DNA of 64,000 nt from Delftia tsuruhatensis (GCF_903815225.1 NZ_LR813084.1:124001-188000); one strand, 5' to 3'; counted from the first letter of the stretch, positions 41,602 to 54,600 are shown. The notes: generated from the letters alone by a model not told the origin. Translations and numbers: made by a program.

Positions 41602-43173
41602 ATGAATGCCATCACCACTCCCGGTATCGCCTCCCGCTCCCGCACCGCGCTGACGCTGGAGCCCGGGCAGGTCAGCCTGGCCCAGCTGCGGTCCATTCAG
41701 CAGGGCGGCGTGCAACTGTCCATGTCCGCGGCGGCCTATGAGCGCATGCGCGCCGCCCAGGCCCATGTGCAGCACATCGTGGACGAGGACCAGGTGGTCT
41801 ATGGCATCAACACCGGCTTCGGCAAGCTGGCCTCCACCAGGATCGCCCATGACCGCCTGGCCGAGCTGCAGCGCAACCTGGTGCTGTCCCACAGCGTGGG
41901 CACGGGCGAGCCGCTGCCCGACAACGTGGTGCGCATGGTGCTGGCCACCAAGGCCGTGAGCCTGGCGCGTGGCCATTCGGGCGTGCGCCCCGAGATTGCC
42001 GATGCGCTGCTGGCGCTGGCCAATGCCGATGTGCTGCCCGTGATCCCTTCCAAAGGCTCGGTGGGCGCCTCGGGTGACCTGGCGCCGCTGTCGCACCTGG
42101 CCTGCGTGCTGATCGGCGAGGGGCAGGCCAAGGTCAACGGCGAAGTGATCGACGGCGCCCAGGCCATGCGCCACGTGGGCCTGGATCCTTTCGTGCTCGG
42201 CCCCAAGGAAGGCCTGGCCCTGCTCAACGGCACGCAGGTGTCCACGGCGCTGGCGCTGGCGGGCCTGTTCCAGGCCGAAAGCGTGCTCTCGGCCGGCCTG
42301 GTGGCGGGTTGCCTGACGCTGGAGGCCATCAAGGGCTCGGTCAAGCCCTTCGATGCCCGCATCCACGAGGCGCGCGGCCAGGCCGGCCAGATCGCCGTGG
42401 CGGCCGCCGTGCGCGAGCTGCTCGAGGGCAGCGCCATCGACACCTCGCACCCCCACTGCGGCCGCGTGCAGGACCCGTATTCCATCCGCTGCGTGCCCCA
42501 GGTCATGGGCGCCTGCCTGGACAACCTGGCCCATGCCGCCCGGGTGCTGGTGATCGAGGCCAATGCCGCCTCGGACAACCCGCTGGTGTTCGACAACGGC
42601 GACGTGATCTCGGGCGGCAACTTCCATGCCGAGCCCGTGGCCTTCGCGGCCGACATCATCGCCCTGGCCCTGGCCGAGATCGGCGCCATCTCCGAGCGCC
42701 GCATGGCCCTGCTGCTGGACACCGGCCTGTCGGGCCTGCCGGCCTTTCTGATCGCCGACAGCGGCGTGAATTCCGGCTTCATGATTGCCCAGGTCACGGC
42801 CGCTGCCCTGGCCGCGGAGAACCAGTGCCTGGCCCATCCCAGCAGCGTCACCAGCCTGCCCACCTCGGCCAACCAGGAAGACCATGTCTCCATGGCCACC
42901 TATGGCGCGCGGCGCCTGGGCGAGATGGCGCGCAACACGGCCGTCATCGTCGGCGTGGAGGCCATGGCCTCCGTCCAGGGCATGGACTTCGACCGCAGCC
43001 TTTCCAGCTCGCCGCTGATCGAGGCCCAGTACGCGCTGATCCGCAGCCAGGTCCCGCACCTGGACCGTGACCGCTACCTGGCGCCCGACATCGAAACCAT
43101 GCGCCAGTGGGCGCTGGCCACGGACTGGCCCCGGGCCATCACCCGCCACCTGCCCAGCCACCAGGCTGCCTGA
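41602..43173 (+). CDS. hutH: Histidine ammonia-lyase
   Basis: A 523-residue enzyme catalysing the first step, histidine to urocanate and ammonia. The A156-S157-G158 triad in KGSVGASGDLAPLSHLA cyclises to the MIO cofactor. Other family markers are YGINTGFGKLA, the metal/substrate region NPLVFDNGDVISGGNFHAEPVAFAAD and TSANQEDHVSMA. Length matches HutH. It begins the main hut transcript, followed after 39 bp by hutU. It carries HutC site 3 just upstream. Confidence 0.97.
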   Translation: MNAITTPGIASRSRTALTLEPGQVSLAQLRSIQQGGVQLSMSAAAYERMRAAQAHVQHIVDEDQVVYGINTGFGKLASTRIAHDRLAELQRNLVLSHSVGTGEPLPDNVVRMVLATKAVSLARGHSGVRPEIADALLALANADVLPVIPSKGSVGASGDLAPLSHLACVLIGEGQAKVNGEVIDGAQAMRHVGLDPFVLGPKEGLALLNGTQVSTALALAGLFQAESVLSAGLVAGCLTLEAIKGSVKPFDARIHEARGQAGQIAVAAAVRELLEGSAIDTSHPHCGRVQDPYSIRCVPQVMGACLDNLAHAARVLVIEANAASDNPLVFDNGDVISGGNFHAEPVAFAADIIALALAEIGAISERRMALLLDTGLSGLPAFLIADSGVNSGFMIAQVTAAALAAENQCLAHPSSVTSLPTSANQEDHVSMATYGARRLGEMARNTAVIVGVEAMASVQGMDFDRSLSSSPLIEAQYALIRSQVPHLDRDRYLAPDIETMRQWALATDWPRAITRHLPSHQAA

Positions 43174-43212
43174 ATCGAGCCACCGCTCACCCTAAGCACC
43201 CAGGAGATCGCC

Positions 43213-44934
<1,722 letters not shown>

Positions 44935-44956
44935 TCCACCGGCAGGGCCCTGGTCC

Positions 44957-45517
44957 ATGCACCGCTTCGACCTGAACCAAATCGCCGCCAGCCCCTGGAA
45001 GAACGGCGGCGGCAGCACGCGCGAGATCGCCTGCTGGCCGCCGGGCGCCGGCATGGATGCCTTCGCATGGCGCATCAGCGTGGCCACCATCGCCAGGGAC
45101 GGCCCGTTCTCGGCCTTCGCGGGCATTGACCGCCAGATCATGCTGCTCGACGGCGATGGCGTGCACCTGAAGGGCGACGGCGTGGACCACCGGCTGGAGC
45201 AGCGCTGGCAGCCCTTTGCCTTCTCTGGCGACACGGCGCTCGCCTGCACCCTGCTGGGGGGCATCTCGACCGACTTCAACGTGATGGCGCGGCGCGGGCA
45301 ATGGCATGCGCGGATTGCCGTGGTGGATGAAGCCACCACGGCCGGCGACTGCGATGCAGGCCTGTGCATGGTGCTGCAGGGCCGCTGGCTGGCCGATGGC
45401 GCCTTGCTCGCGCCCGGCCAGGGCCTGTGGTGGAGCGCGCGGCAAGCGGCGCCGCTGCCCCTGGTGCCGCAGGGCGGTGATGCCCGCCTGGTGCGGGTGC
45501 AGCAGCAGATGGCCTGA
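44957..45517 (+). CDS. hutD: HutD family protein
   Basis: A 186-residue cupin-fold protein of the HutD/Ves group. Family markers are [19 protein letters not shown] near the N-terminus, [34 protein letters not shown] and [16 protein letters not shown]. HutD is thought to moderate hut expression in pseudomonads, perhaps by binding formylglutamate, but its role is not settled. It sits between hutU and hutI on the same strand, the classical order. Confidence 0.93.
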   Translation: MHRFDLNQIAASPWKNGGGSTREIACWPPGAGMDAFAWRISVATIARDGPFSAFAGIDRQIMLLDGDGVHLKGDGVDHRLEQRWQPFAFSGDTALACTLLGGISTDFNVMARRGQWHARIAVVDEATTAGDCDAGLCMVLQGRWLADGALLAPGQGLWWSARQAAPLPLVPQGGDARLVRVQQQMA

Positions 45518-45548
45518 GCAACGACAAGAGATCCAAGGAAGCTTCCCC

Positions 45549-46808
45549 ATGTCCGTACACCACGCCTTCGACAACGCTCCCTCGGCCGATGGCTGCTGGC
45601 ACAACCTGCGCCTGGCACCGGACCTGTTCGCATCCGACCACGGGGTGGGCGAGGACACGCCGGCCTGCATCGTCGTGCGCGATGGCCGCATCGACTGGGT
45701 GGGCCCCCGGCAGGCGCTGCCGGCCCTGCATGCGGGCCTGCCGCGCCACGATGGCCGGGGCATGCTGGCCACACCGGGCCTGGTCGACTGCCACACCCAC
45801 CTGGTCTATGGCGGCCAGCGTGCGGGCGAGTTCGCCATGCGCCTGGCCGGCGCAAGCTACGAGGAGGTGGCGCGCGCCGGCGGCGGCATCGTCTCCAGCG
45901 TGCGCGCCACGCGCGAGGCCTCGGAGGACGAGCTGTTCGCCCAGGCCGCGCCGCGCCTTGCGCAGCTGCTGGACGAGGGCGTGTGCGCCATCGAGATCAA
46001 GTCCGGCTACGGCCTGGCGCTGGAGCACGAGCGCAAGCAGCTGCGCGTGGCGCGCCGGCTGGGCCAGGCCTTCGGCGTCACCGTGCGCACCACCTTCCTG
46101 GGCGCGCATGCACTGCCGCCCGAGTACGCCGGCCGCAGCCAGGAATACGTGGACCTGGTGGCCGGCACCATGCTGCCCGCGCTGGCCGCCGAGGGGCTGG
46201 TCGATGCCGTGGACGTGTTCTGCGAGCGCATCGCCTTCTCGCTGGCCGAGACCGAGCAGGTCTTCCAGGCCGCGCAGCGGCTGGGCCTGCCCGTCAAGCT
46301 GCATGCCGAGCAGCTGTCGAACATGGAGGGGGCGGCCCTCGCGGCCCGCTATGGCGCCCTGTCCTGCGACCACATCGAGCACCTGTCCGAAACCGGCATC
46401 CAGGCCATGCGTGGCGCGGGTTCCGTGGCCGTGCTGCTGCCCGGCGCCTTCTATGCGCTGCGCGACACCCAGGTGCCGCCGATTGCGGCGCTGCGCGCCG
46501 CCGGCGTGCCCATGGCCGTCTCCACCGATCACAATCCGGGCACCTCTCCCTGCCTGAGCCTGCTGCTCATGGCCAGCATGGCCTGCACATTGTTCCGGCT
46601 CACGGTGCCCGAGGCCCTGGCGGGCATCACCCGCCACGGCGCGCGCGCCCTGGGCCTGCAGGACACGCACGGCCTGATCGCGGCCGGCCGTCCTGCCCAC
46701 TTCGTGCTGTGGCCCGTGGGCCAGGCGGCCGAGCTGGCCTACTGGTTCGGCAGCCGGCCCGGCTGCACCATCGTGCGCCAGGGCCGTGTGGTGCGCCGCG
46801 CGCCGTGA
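45549..46808 (+). CDS. hutI: Imidazolonepropionase
   Basis: A 419-residue amidohydrolase for the third step, imidazolone propionate to N-formimino-glutamate. The metal ligands [16 protein letters not shown], the substrate loop [41 protein letters not shown] and the final Asp in [13 protein letters not shown] are all present. The start ATG 45549 follows AAGGAAG. It is within the hut transcript; the FAD-linked oxidase gene follows about 55 bp later. Confidence 0.96.
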   Translation: MSVHHAFDNAPSADGCWHNLRLAPDLFASDHGVGEDTPACIVVRDGRIDWVGPRQALPALHAGLPRHDGRGMLATPGLVDCHTHLVYGGQRAGEFAMRLAGASYEEVARAGGGIVSSVRATREASEDELFAQAAPRLAQLLDEGVCAIEIKSGYGLALEHERKQLRVARRLGQAFGVTVRTTFLGAHALPPEYAGRSQEYVDLVAGTMLPALAAEGLVDAVDVFCERIAFSLAETEQVFQAAQRLGLPVKLHAEQLSNMEGAALAARYGALSCDHIEHLSETGIQAMRGAGSVAVLLPGAFYALRDTQVPPIAALRAAGVPMAVSTDHNPGTSPCLSLLLMASMACTLFRLTVPEALAGITRHGARALGLQDTHGLIAAGRPAHFVLWPVGQAAELAYWFGSRPGCTIVRQGRVVRRAP

Positions 46809-46863
46809 CCGTGCAGCCCGTCAGGCAGAGGCCATTGCACACAACATGCCCAAAGGTCGCCAG

Positions 46864-48252
46864 ATGTCCGATTCGCCCTTTCTCGATGAACTGATTTCCA
46901 CCCTCGGCGCCGACGTGGCCCAGCGCGGTGCCGACGTGGCCGAGCGCTACCACACGGACTGGAGCGGCACGCCGCCCCAGCGCCCCCTGGCCCTGGTGCG
47001 CCCGCGCGGCACCGAAGACGTCAGCGCGCTGATGCGCCTGTGCACGGCCCACCGCGTGCCCGTCGTGCCCCAGGGCGGGCTCACGGGCCTGGCCGGCGCC
47101 GCCGTGCCCGTGGCCGGTGCCGTCGCCCTGTCCATGGAACGCATGAACGCCATCGAGTCCGTGGACGCGCGCAGCGCGCTGATGGGGGTGCAGGCCGGCG
47201 TCACGCTGCAGGCCGCGCAGGAGGCGGCCGTGGCCGCGGGCATGGTCTTCGGCGTGGACCTGGGCGCGCGCGGCAGCTGCCAGATCGGCGGCAACGTGGC
47301 CACCAATGCGGGCGGCAACGGCGTGCTGCAGCACGGCATGATGCGCGAGCAGGTGCTGGGCCTGGAAGTCGTGCTGGCCGACGGCACGGTGCTGCCCATG
47401 CTGCGGCCCATGCTCAAGAACAACACGGGCTACGACCTCAAGCAGTTCTTCATAGGTTCGGAAGGCACGCTGGGCGTCATCACGCGCGTGCTGCTGCGCC
47501 TGCGCCCGGCGCCCCAGGCCCGCGCCACGGCCCTGGTGGCCGTGCCGGACTTCGATGCGGCGCTGGCCGTGCTCGCGCGCATGCAGTCGCGCTTCGGCAA
47601 CGGCGTGGCCGCCTTCGAGCTGATGTGGGACAGCTTCGTGCAGGCCTCCATCGCCTGGCAGAAACTGCAGCCGCCGTTCGGCGAGGCCCATGCCCTGCTG
47701 GCCCTGATCGACGTGGACGGCAAGGACGAGGCCCTGCTGCGCGCCGGCGTGGAAGAGCTGCTGGGCGAGGCCATGGAGGCCGGCGAGGTGGCCGACGCCG
47801 TCATCGCGCAATCCGTGGCCCAGGCGCGCCAGCTGTGGACGCTGCGCGAGGCGCCGGCCGAGCTGAACACGAACATGCACCCGCCCGTCAACTTCGACGT
47901 CAGCCTGCCCCAGGCCGACATCGGCCGCTTCGCCGACGCCTGCCGCGCCGCCTTCGATGCGCGCTGGCCCGCCCACCACACGCTGTTCTTCGGCCATGTG
48001 GGCGACGGCAACCTGCACCTGTCCACCGACGGCGCCACCGTGGGCGGCGACTGCCATGGCGTGGAGGCCGAGGTCTACCGCCTGGTGGGCGAATTCGGCG
48101 GCAGCGTCTCGGCCGAGCACGGCATCGGCCTGCACAAGAAGCCCTATCTGGGCGCCAGCCGCACACCGGCCGAGCTGGCCGCCATGCGCGCCATCAAGCA
48201 GGCGCTGGACCCATTGCATCTCCTCAACCCCGGCAAGGTATTCGACCTATGA
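46864..48252 (+). CDS. FAD-linked oxidase (D-lactate/glycolate dehydrogenase type)
   Basis: A 462-residue flavoprotein with the PCMH FAD domain (VPVVPQGGLTGLAGAAVP, GARGSCQIGGNVATNAGGNGVLQHG, DLKQFFIGSEGTLGVITRVLLRLRP) and the C-terminal oxidase domain ending in FFGHVGDGNLHLS, SVSAEHGIGLHKKPYLG and LNPGKVFDL. Relatives oxidise D-2-hydroxy acids. Four-base overlap with the HisC-like gene and a position between hutI and hutF make D-imidazolelactate a reasonable substrate, yielding imidazolepyruvate. This gene is not part of the classical hut set. Confidence 0.9.
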   Translation: MSDSPFLDELISTLGADVAQRGADVAERYHTDWSGTPPQRPLALVRPRGTEDVSALMRLCTAHRVPVVPQGGLTGLAGAAVPVAGAVALSMERMNAIESVDARSALMGVQAGVTLQAAQEAAVAAGMVFGVDLGARGSCQIGGNVATNAGGNGVLQHGMMREQVLGLEVVLADGTVLPMLRPMLKNNTGYDLKQFFIGSEGTLGVITRVLLRLRPAPQARATALVAVPDFDAALAVLARMQSRFGNGVAAFELMWDSFVQASIAWQKLQPPFGEAHALLALIDVDGKDEALLRAGVEELLGEAMEAGEVADAVIAQSVAQARQLWTLREAPAELNTNMHPPVNFDVSLPQADIGRFADACRAAFDARWPAHHTLFFGHVGDGNLHLSTDGATVGGDCHGVEAEVYRLVGEFGGSVSAEHGIGLHKKPYLGASRTPAELAAMRAIKQALDPLHLLNPGKVFDL

Positions 48253-49376
48253 ACGCATCCGCCATCCACTCGCTGGCACGCCCTGAAGTGCCGCCGCTGC
48301 CGCCCTACAACGCGGGGCTGTCCTCCGAGGCCGTGCGCACGCGCTACGGCGTCAGCGAGATCGCGCGGATGGCGAGCAACGAAAACCCCTGGGGCGCCAG
48401 CCCCGCCGTGGCGCAGGCCCTGGCGGGCCTCGCACAGCGCGTGGGCGTCTACCCCGATGCCCAGTGCACGGCGCTGCGCGTGGCCATCGCGCAGCGCACG
48501 GGCGTGGAGCCGGAAGCCATCGTCGTGGGCAATGGCTCCGAGGACATCCTGCAGATGCTGTGCCAGGCCTTCCTGTCCCCGGGCGATCGCGTGCTCACGC
48601 AGCGCCCGGCCTTCGGCCTGCACGAAATCTACCCGCGCATGATGGGCGCCCGGGTCGAGCTGCTGGAGCTGACGCCCGCCCTGGACTTCGATGTCGGTGC
48701 CTGGTGCGAGGCGCTGTCGCGCGGCCCCAAGATCGCCATGCTGGCCAACCCCTCCAACCCCGTGGGCTGCATGTTCGACGCGGCGGACTTCGCCCGCCTG
48801 CTGGACGCCACGCCGTCGCACACCCTGCTCGTGGTCGACGAGGCCTATGTCGAGTATGCGCGGCTGTCGTCCGGCTATCCCGACGTGCTGGCCCTGCTGC
48901 GCGGCCGCGGCATGCCCTGGATCGTGCTGCGCACCTTCTCCAAGGCCTGGGGCCTGGCGGGGCTGCGCGTGGGCTACGGCCTGGCCAGCGACCCGGCCCT
49001 GGTGCAACTGCTGGACCGCGTGCGCACGCCCTTCAACGTCAACCAGGCCGCCCAGGCCGCCGCGCTGGCCGCCTGGGGCGATGAAGCCCACATGCTGCGC
49101 GGCGTGGCCGAGACCGTGCGCCTGCGCGGCGTGCTGGCGGATCGCCTGCGGGCCTTGCCGGCGTTGCGCATGGCGCCTTCGGCCACCAACTTCCTGTTCA
49201 TCGACATCGGCCGGCCCAACGGCCCCGTGAACGAGGCGCTGCTGGCGCGGGGCCTCATCGTCAAGCCCTGGAAGGAGGCCGGCTTCGAGCACTTCATCCG
49301 CGTCTCCGTGGGCACCGAGGCCGAGAACGCGCGCTTTGCGCAGGCGCTGCAGGACATCCTGGAGGCCCGGCCATGA
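48249..49376 (+). CDS. hisC: HisC-like aminotransferase
   Basis: A 375-residue fold-type I aminotransferase resembling histidinol-phosphate aminotransferase: ARMASNENPWGASP, VVGNGSEDILQMLCQAFL, NPSNPVGCMF, VVDEAYVEYA and PLP lysine K232 in RTFSKAWGLAGLRVGY. In a catabolic locus, coupled by overlap to both the FAD oxidase and hutF, it more likely interconverts histidine and imidazolepyruvate than makes histidine. Without functional data the biosynthetic role cannot be excluded, as no other his genes are in view. Confidence 0.88.
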   Translation: MNASAIHSLARPEVPPLPPYNAGLSSEAVRTRYGVSEIARMASNENPWGASPAVAQALAGLAQRVGVYPDAQCTALRVAIAQRTGVEPEAIVVGNGSEDILQMLCQAFLSPGDRVLTQRPAFGLHEIYPRMMGARVELLELTPALDFDVGAWCEALSRGPKIAMLANPSNPVGCMFDAADFARLLDATPSHTLLVVDEAYVEYARLSSGYPDVLALLRGRGMPWIVLRTFSKAWGLAGLRVGYGLASDPALVQLLDRVRTPFNVNQAAQAAALAAWGDEAHMLRGVAETVRLRGVLADRLRALPALRMAPSATNFLFIDIGRPNGPVNEALLARGLIVKPWKEAGFEHFIRVSVGTEAENARFAQALQDILEARP

Positions 49377-50749
49377 GCGGTGCCCTGTTTGCCGGACATG
49401 CGCTGCTGCCCACGGGTTGGGCGCGCGACGTGCTGCTGCGCTGGGACGGCGCGGGCACCCTGCTGTCCGTGCAGCCCGGTGCCGAGCCGGGCGGCGCGCC
49501 GCACGCGCCCGGCCCGCTGCTGCCGGGCATGCCCAACCTGCACTCGCACGCCTTCCAGCGCGCCTTCGCGGGCCTGACCGAATACCGGGGCGCGGGCCAG
49601 GACAGCTTCTGGAGCTGGCGTGACCTCATGTACCGCTTCGCGGGCCGCATCACGCCCGAATCGCTGCAGGCCATCGCCACCTGGCTGTACGTGGAGATGC
49701 TGGAGGCCGGCTACACCTCGGTCTGCGAATTCCACTACGTGCACCACGACCAGGGCGGCCGGCCCTATGCCGACGATGCCGAACTGTCCCTGGCCCTGCT
49801 GCGCGCCGCGCAGGCGGCCGGCATGGGCATCACCCTGCTGCCCGTGCTCTACCAGACCAGCGGCTTCGGGGGCAGGCCGCCGCGCGCCGACCAGGCGCGC
49901 TTCATCCGCAGCACGGACAGCATGCTGGCCCTGCTGCAGCGCCTGCAGCCGGCCACGCGCGCCCAGGGCGCGGCCCTGGGCCTGGCGCCACACTCGCTGC
50001 GCGCCGTGCCGCCCGACAGCCTGCGCGCGGCCGTCGAGGGCCTCACGGCGCTGGACGCGCAGGCGCCCATCCACATCCACATCGCCGAGCAGACCCAGGA
50101 AGTGGACGACTGCCTGGCCTGGAGCGGCCAGCGCCCCGTGCAATGGCTGCTGGAGCACGCCCCCGTGGACGCGCGCTGGTGCCTGGTCCATGCCACGCAC
50201 ATGACGCCCGGGGAGTACGCGCTCGCCGCGCGCAGCGGCGCCGTGGCCGGCATCTGCCCCACCACCGAGGCCAACCTGGGCGACGGCATCTTCGACATGC
50301 CGCAGTGGCTGGGCCATGGCGGCGCCTGGGGGGTGGGCTCGGACAGCCATGCCTGCGTCAACGCGGCCGAGGAGCTGCTGATGCTCGAATACAGCCAGCG
50401 CCTGTCGCTGCGCCAGCGCAATGTGCTGGCCGGACCCGACCCCCAGGTCGGCACGGCGCTGTGGAGTGCCGCCGTGCAGGGCGGGGCGCGGGCCGCGGGC
50501 CGGCCCGTGGCGGGCCTGGCCGTGGGCCAGCAGGCCGACATGCTGGCCCTGGACCCGGGCCACGTGGCCCTGGCCGGCCTGCCGGTGCAGGCCATGCTCT
50601 CGGCCCACGTCTTCGGCAGCCACCGCGGCAGCGCGCTGCACAGCCTGTGGGTGGGCGGTGCCCTGCGCGTCGCCGGCGGCCGCCATGCATTGCACGATGA
50701 TGCGGCCAGCGCCTTCGTGGCCGCACGCGCCGCCATGATCGCTTCCTGA
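49373..50749 (+). CDS. hutF: Formimidoylglutamate deiminase
   Basis: A 458-residue amidohydrolase that deaminates N-formimino-glutamate to N-formyl-glutamate. Markers are LLPGMPNLHSHAFQRAFAGLTEYRGAGQDSFWSWRDLMYRF, the catalytic IHIHIAEQTQEVDDCLAWSG, LVHATHMTPGE and GVGSDSHACVNAAEELLMLEYSQRL. With HutG it defines the five-step route that releases formate instead of formamide. It overlaps the HisC-like gene by four bases. Confidence 0.95.
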   Translation: MSGALFAGHALLPTGWARDVLLRWDGAGTLLSVQPGAEPGGAPHAPGPLLPGMPNLHSHAFQRAFAGLTEYRGAGQDSFWSWRDLMYRFAGRITPESLQAIATWLYVEMLEAGYTSVCEFHYVHHDQGGRPYADDAELSLALLRAAQAAGMGITLLPVLYQTSGFGGRPPRADQARFIRSTDSMLALLQRLQPATRAQGAALGLAPHSLRAVPPDSLRAAVEGLTALDAQAPIHIHIAEQTQEVDDCLAWSGQRPVQWLLEHAPVDARWCLVHATHMTPGEYALAARSGAVAGICPTTEANLGDGIFDMPQWLGHGGAWGVGSDSHACVNAAEELLMLEYSQRLSLRQRNVLAGPDPQVGTALWSAAVQGGARAAGRPVAGLAVGQQADMLALDPGHVALAGLPVQAMLSAHVFGSHRGSALHSLWVGGALRVAGGRHALHDDAASAFVAARAAMIAS

Positions 50750-50768
50750 ACCCATTGCAGACCACACC

Positions 50769-51590
50769 ATGACCGATATCACGGACATCCCCGCCTTCAC
50801 CTTCCACCAGGGCACGGCCCCCCTGCTGCTGTCCATGCCCCATGCGGGCACCCATGTGCCGCCGGCCATCGCCGCGCGCCTGACCGGCGAGGCCCGCCAG
50901 GTGCCCGACACCGACTGGCACCTGCCCCTGCTGTACGCCTTCGCCAGGCACATGGGCGCCTCCATCCTCGTGGCCACGCATTCGCGCTACGTGGTGGACC
51001 TGAACCGTCCGCCCGATGGCGCCAGCCTCTACCCCGGCCAGAGCGTCACGGGCCTGTGCCCCGTCGATACCTTCGACGACACGCCGCTGTACGCCGACCC
51101 GGCCGACGTGCCCACGGACGCCGAGATCGCCGCGCGCCGCGATGCCGTCTGGAGCCCCTACCATGCCCAGCTGCGCGCCGAACTCGACCGCCTCAAGGCC
51201 GTGCATGGCACGGTGGCGCTGTGGGACGCACACTCCATCCGCTCGGTGCTGCCGCGTTTCTTCGAGGGCCAACTGCCCGACCTGAACCTGGGCACGGGCA
51301 AGGGCACGAGCTGCGCCCTGCCACTGGCCGAGAAGCTGCTGGAGATCGCAAAGACCGCGCCCGGCCACACCAGCGTGCTCAACGGCCGCTTCACGGGCGG
51401 CTACATCACGCGCCACTACGGCCAGCCCGAGGCCGGCATCCATGCGGTGCAGCTGGAGATGACGCAGTGCAGCTACATGCAGGAAGCCCTGCCCTTCGAC
51501 TACCTGCCAGAGCGCGCCGCGCGCATCCAGCCCACGCTGCAGCGCATGCTGCAGGCCGTGCTGGACTTCGTGGCGACCCACCCCCGGTGA
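50769..51590 (+). CDS. hutG: N-formylglutamate deformylase
   Basis: A 273-residue hydrolase for the last step, formylglutamate to glutamate and formate. The FGase family pattern is clear: LLLSMPHAGTHVPP, DTDWHLPLLYAF, THSRYVVDLNRPPDGASLYPGQ, ALWDAHSIRS and the C-terminal GGYITRHYGQPEAGIHAVQLEMTQCSYM. This is the formylglutamate enzyme, not the arginase-type formiminoglutamase also called HutG. It ends the hut transcript and converges on the RND pump gene 40 bp away. Confidence 0.95.
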   Translation: MTDITDIPAFTFHQGTAPLLLSMPHAGTHVPPAIAARLTGEARQVPDTDWHLPLLYAFARHMGASILVATHSRYVVDLNRPPDGASLYPGQSVTGLCPVDTFDDTPLYADPADVPTDAEIAARRDAVWSPYHAQLRAELDRLKAVHGTVALWDAHSIRSVLPRFFEGQLPDLNLGTGKGTSCALPLAEKLLEIAKTAPGHTSVLNGRFTGGYITRHYGQPEAGIHAVQLEMTQCSYMQEALPFDYLPERAARIQPTLQRMLQAVLDFVATHPR

Positions 51591-51630
51591 CGGCGGGCGC
51601 CGCCGCCTGGCGCGGCGCCACCGCTGCGGC

Positions 51631-54600
51631 CTATCCGGCGGCGCGCCCGCGCAGCCGCCGCAGGCTGCGGCGCAGCCACTGCTCCACATCGTCCACGTAG
51701 GTGAACACGGCTGGCACCACCAGCAGGCTGAGCACGGTGGAGGTGATGAGCCCGCCGATCACGGCCGTGGCCATGGGCGAACGAAAGCTCGCATCCGCCG
51801 CGCCCCAGCCCACGGCGATCGGCAGCATGCCGGCGCCCATGGCCAGCGTGGTCATGATGATGGGCCGGGCCCGCTTGTGGCAGGCGTCCAGCAGGGCGTC
51901 CCTGCGGCTCAGGCCCGGGCCGGCCGGGCGGCCGTCGCTGCCATCGCCGGGCCGCCGCGCCACGATGGCGTACTCGACCAGCAGGATGGAGTTCTTGGTG
52001 GCCACGCCCATCAGCATGATCAGGCCGATCAGCGAGGGCATGGAAAAGCTCTTGCCCGCCAGCAGCAGGCCCACGAAGGCACCGCCCAGCGACAGCGGCA
52101 GGGCCGTGAGGATGGTGGCCGGCTGCAGCACATCCTTGAACAGCAGCACCAGCACCAGGTAGATGCAGACCACGCCGGTCAGCATGGCCAGGCCGAAGCC
52201 CGTGAACAGCTCGCCCATGGCCTCGGCATCGCCCACGTTCAGGATGCGCACGCCCGGCGGCAGGTTCCTGACGGCGGGCAGCTGGTGCACGGCCTCGGTC
52301 ACGTCGCTGAGCCCGCGCTCGCCCAGCTCGATGTGGAAGTTCATGTTGCGCGCCCGGTCGTAGCGGCTGATGACGGCGGGGCCACCGGCCAGCGTCAGCG
52401 TCGCCACCTCGTCCAGCCGCACGGGGCCGCGTGCGCCGGGCACGGCCAGGCGTCCCAGCAGATTCAGGTCCTGGCGTGCGCGGTCCTCCAGCCGCACCAT
52501 GATGGGCACCTGGCGGTCGGCCAAGTTCAGCTTGGGCAGCTGGTTGTCATAGTCGCCCAGCGTGGCCACGCGCAGCGTGTCGGCGATGGCGCTGCTGGTC
52601 ACGCCCAGGTCGGCCGCGCGCGCGAAGTCCGGGCGCACCACCACCTCGGGGCGCACCAGTCCGGCCAGCGAGGCCACGTTGCCGATGCCGGCGATGGTGC
52701 GCAGCTCGCGCTCCACGTCGGTGGCGGCCTGGCGCAGCGCCTGGGGGTCCTGGCTGGTCAGCGCCAGCACGTACTTGTCGTTGGAGCCGCCCAGGCCCAC
52801 GCCCCAGCGCACGCCGGGCAGGTCGGCCAGCAGCGCGCGGATCCGCTGTTCGATGACCTGCTTTTTCGGCCGCGTGCCGCGCGGCCCCAGCTGCAGCGTG
52901 AGCGTGGCCTTGCGCGCCTCGACGAAGTTGCCCGAGAACGGGTCCGCGCCCGCGCTGCCCGCGCCGATGGCGGTGTAGATGTCGCCGATGTGCGGGAGCG
53001 TCAGCAGCCGCTGGCGCACCTGCTCGGCCATGGCGATGGTCTGCTCCAGCCGCGCGCCGGGCGGCAGCTCCACCTGCACCTGGGTCTGGGTGTTGTCGTC
53101 GGGCGGAATGAAGCCCGAAGGCAGCAAGGGGATGAGCGCCAGCGAGCCGATGAAGAACAGCGCCGCGCCCAGCATGGTGCGCCAGCGGTGGCGCAGGCAG
53201 GCCTGCACGGCGCGCATGTACCAGGCCAGCCAGGCCGGCTCGCGCGCGCTGCCGGCCAGCGGCTTGAGCAGGTAGGCCGCCATCATCGGCGTCAGCAGGC
53301 GCGCCACCACCAGCGATGCGAACACCGCCAGCGAGGCTGTCCAGCCGAACTGCTTGAAGAACTTGCCCACCACGCCGCTCATGAAGGCCGTGGGCAGGAA
53401 CACCGCGATCAGCGTGAAGGTGGTGGCGACGACCGCCAGGCCGATCTCGTCGGCCGCCTCCATGGCCGCCTGGTAGGGCGTCTTGCCCATGCGCAGGTGG
53501 CGCACGATGTTCTCCACCTCGACGATGGCATCGTCCACCAGGATGCCCACCACCAGCGACAGCGCCAGCAGCGTGATGATGTTGATCGAAAAGCCCAGCC
53601 AGTACATGCCGATGAAGGCCGGTATCACCGACAGCGGCAGCGCCACGGCCGAGACGATGGTGGCGCGCCAGTCGCGCAGGAACAGCCACACCACCAGCAC
53701 CGCGAGAAAGGCGCCCTCGTAGAGCAGGGCCATGGAGGCGTCGTACTCGTCGGAGGCGATCTGCACGAAGTCCAGCGTGCGCGTGAGCCGGATGTCGGGG
53801 TGCTCGCGCTGCAATTGCGCCAGCGCCTTCTCGACGGCGGCGCCCACCTCGACCTCGCTGGCGCCGCGGCTGCGCGCCACCTCGAAGCCCACCACCCGCT
53901 GGCCGTTGAGCAGGGCGGCGGCGCGGGGCTCGGCCACGGTGTCCAGCACCTGGGCCACGTCGGCCAGGGCGATGCGCCGGCCGTCGGACAGCGCGATCTG
54001 CATGCGGCGCAGCTCGTCGGCCGACTGCACGGTGGCGATGGTGCGCACCGGCTGCTCGGCGCCGCCCAGGTCGGTGCGGCCGCCGGCGCTCTCCAGCTGC
54101 ACCTGGCGCAGCCGGCGCGAGACGTCGGCCGCCGTGGCGTTCAGCGCCTGCAGCCGGGCCGGCTCCAGCGCCACGCGGATCTCGCGCGTGGCGCCGCCGA
54201 CGCGGTTGACGGCGCCCACGCCGGGGATGGCCTTCAGGCGGCGCGACACGGTGTCATCGACGAACCAGGACAGGCCCTCGTCGTCGAGCCGGTCGGACGA
54301 GATGGCGAAGGCCAGCACGGGCTGGGAGGCCAGGTCCAGCTTGGTGACGATGGGGTCGCGCAGGTCGGCCGGCATGTCCGAGCGCACGCGGCTGACGGCC
54401 GAGCGCACGTCATCGACGGCCTCCTGCACCGGCTTTTCCAGGATGAACTCGGCCGCGATGGTGGCCACGCCATCGGTCAGCGTGCTGGTGACATGCTTGA
54501 GCCCCTGCACGGTGGCGATGGAGTTCTCGATCTTGCGCGCCACATCGCTTTCGAGCTGGGGCGGCGAAGCGCCGGGCAGCACGGCGGTGACGATGACCAC

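Noticed and set aside
41464..43161. Minus-strand frame opposite hutH
   Set aside because: Composition is Gln/His/Gly-rich, typical of an antisense shadow; HutH with its MIO triad is on the plus strand.
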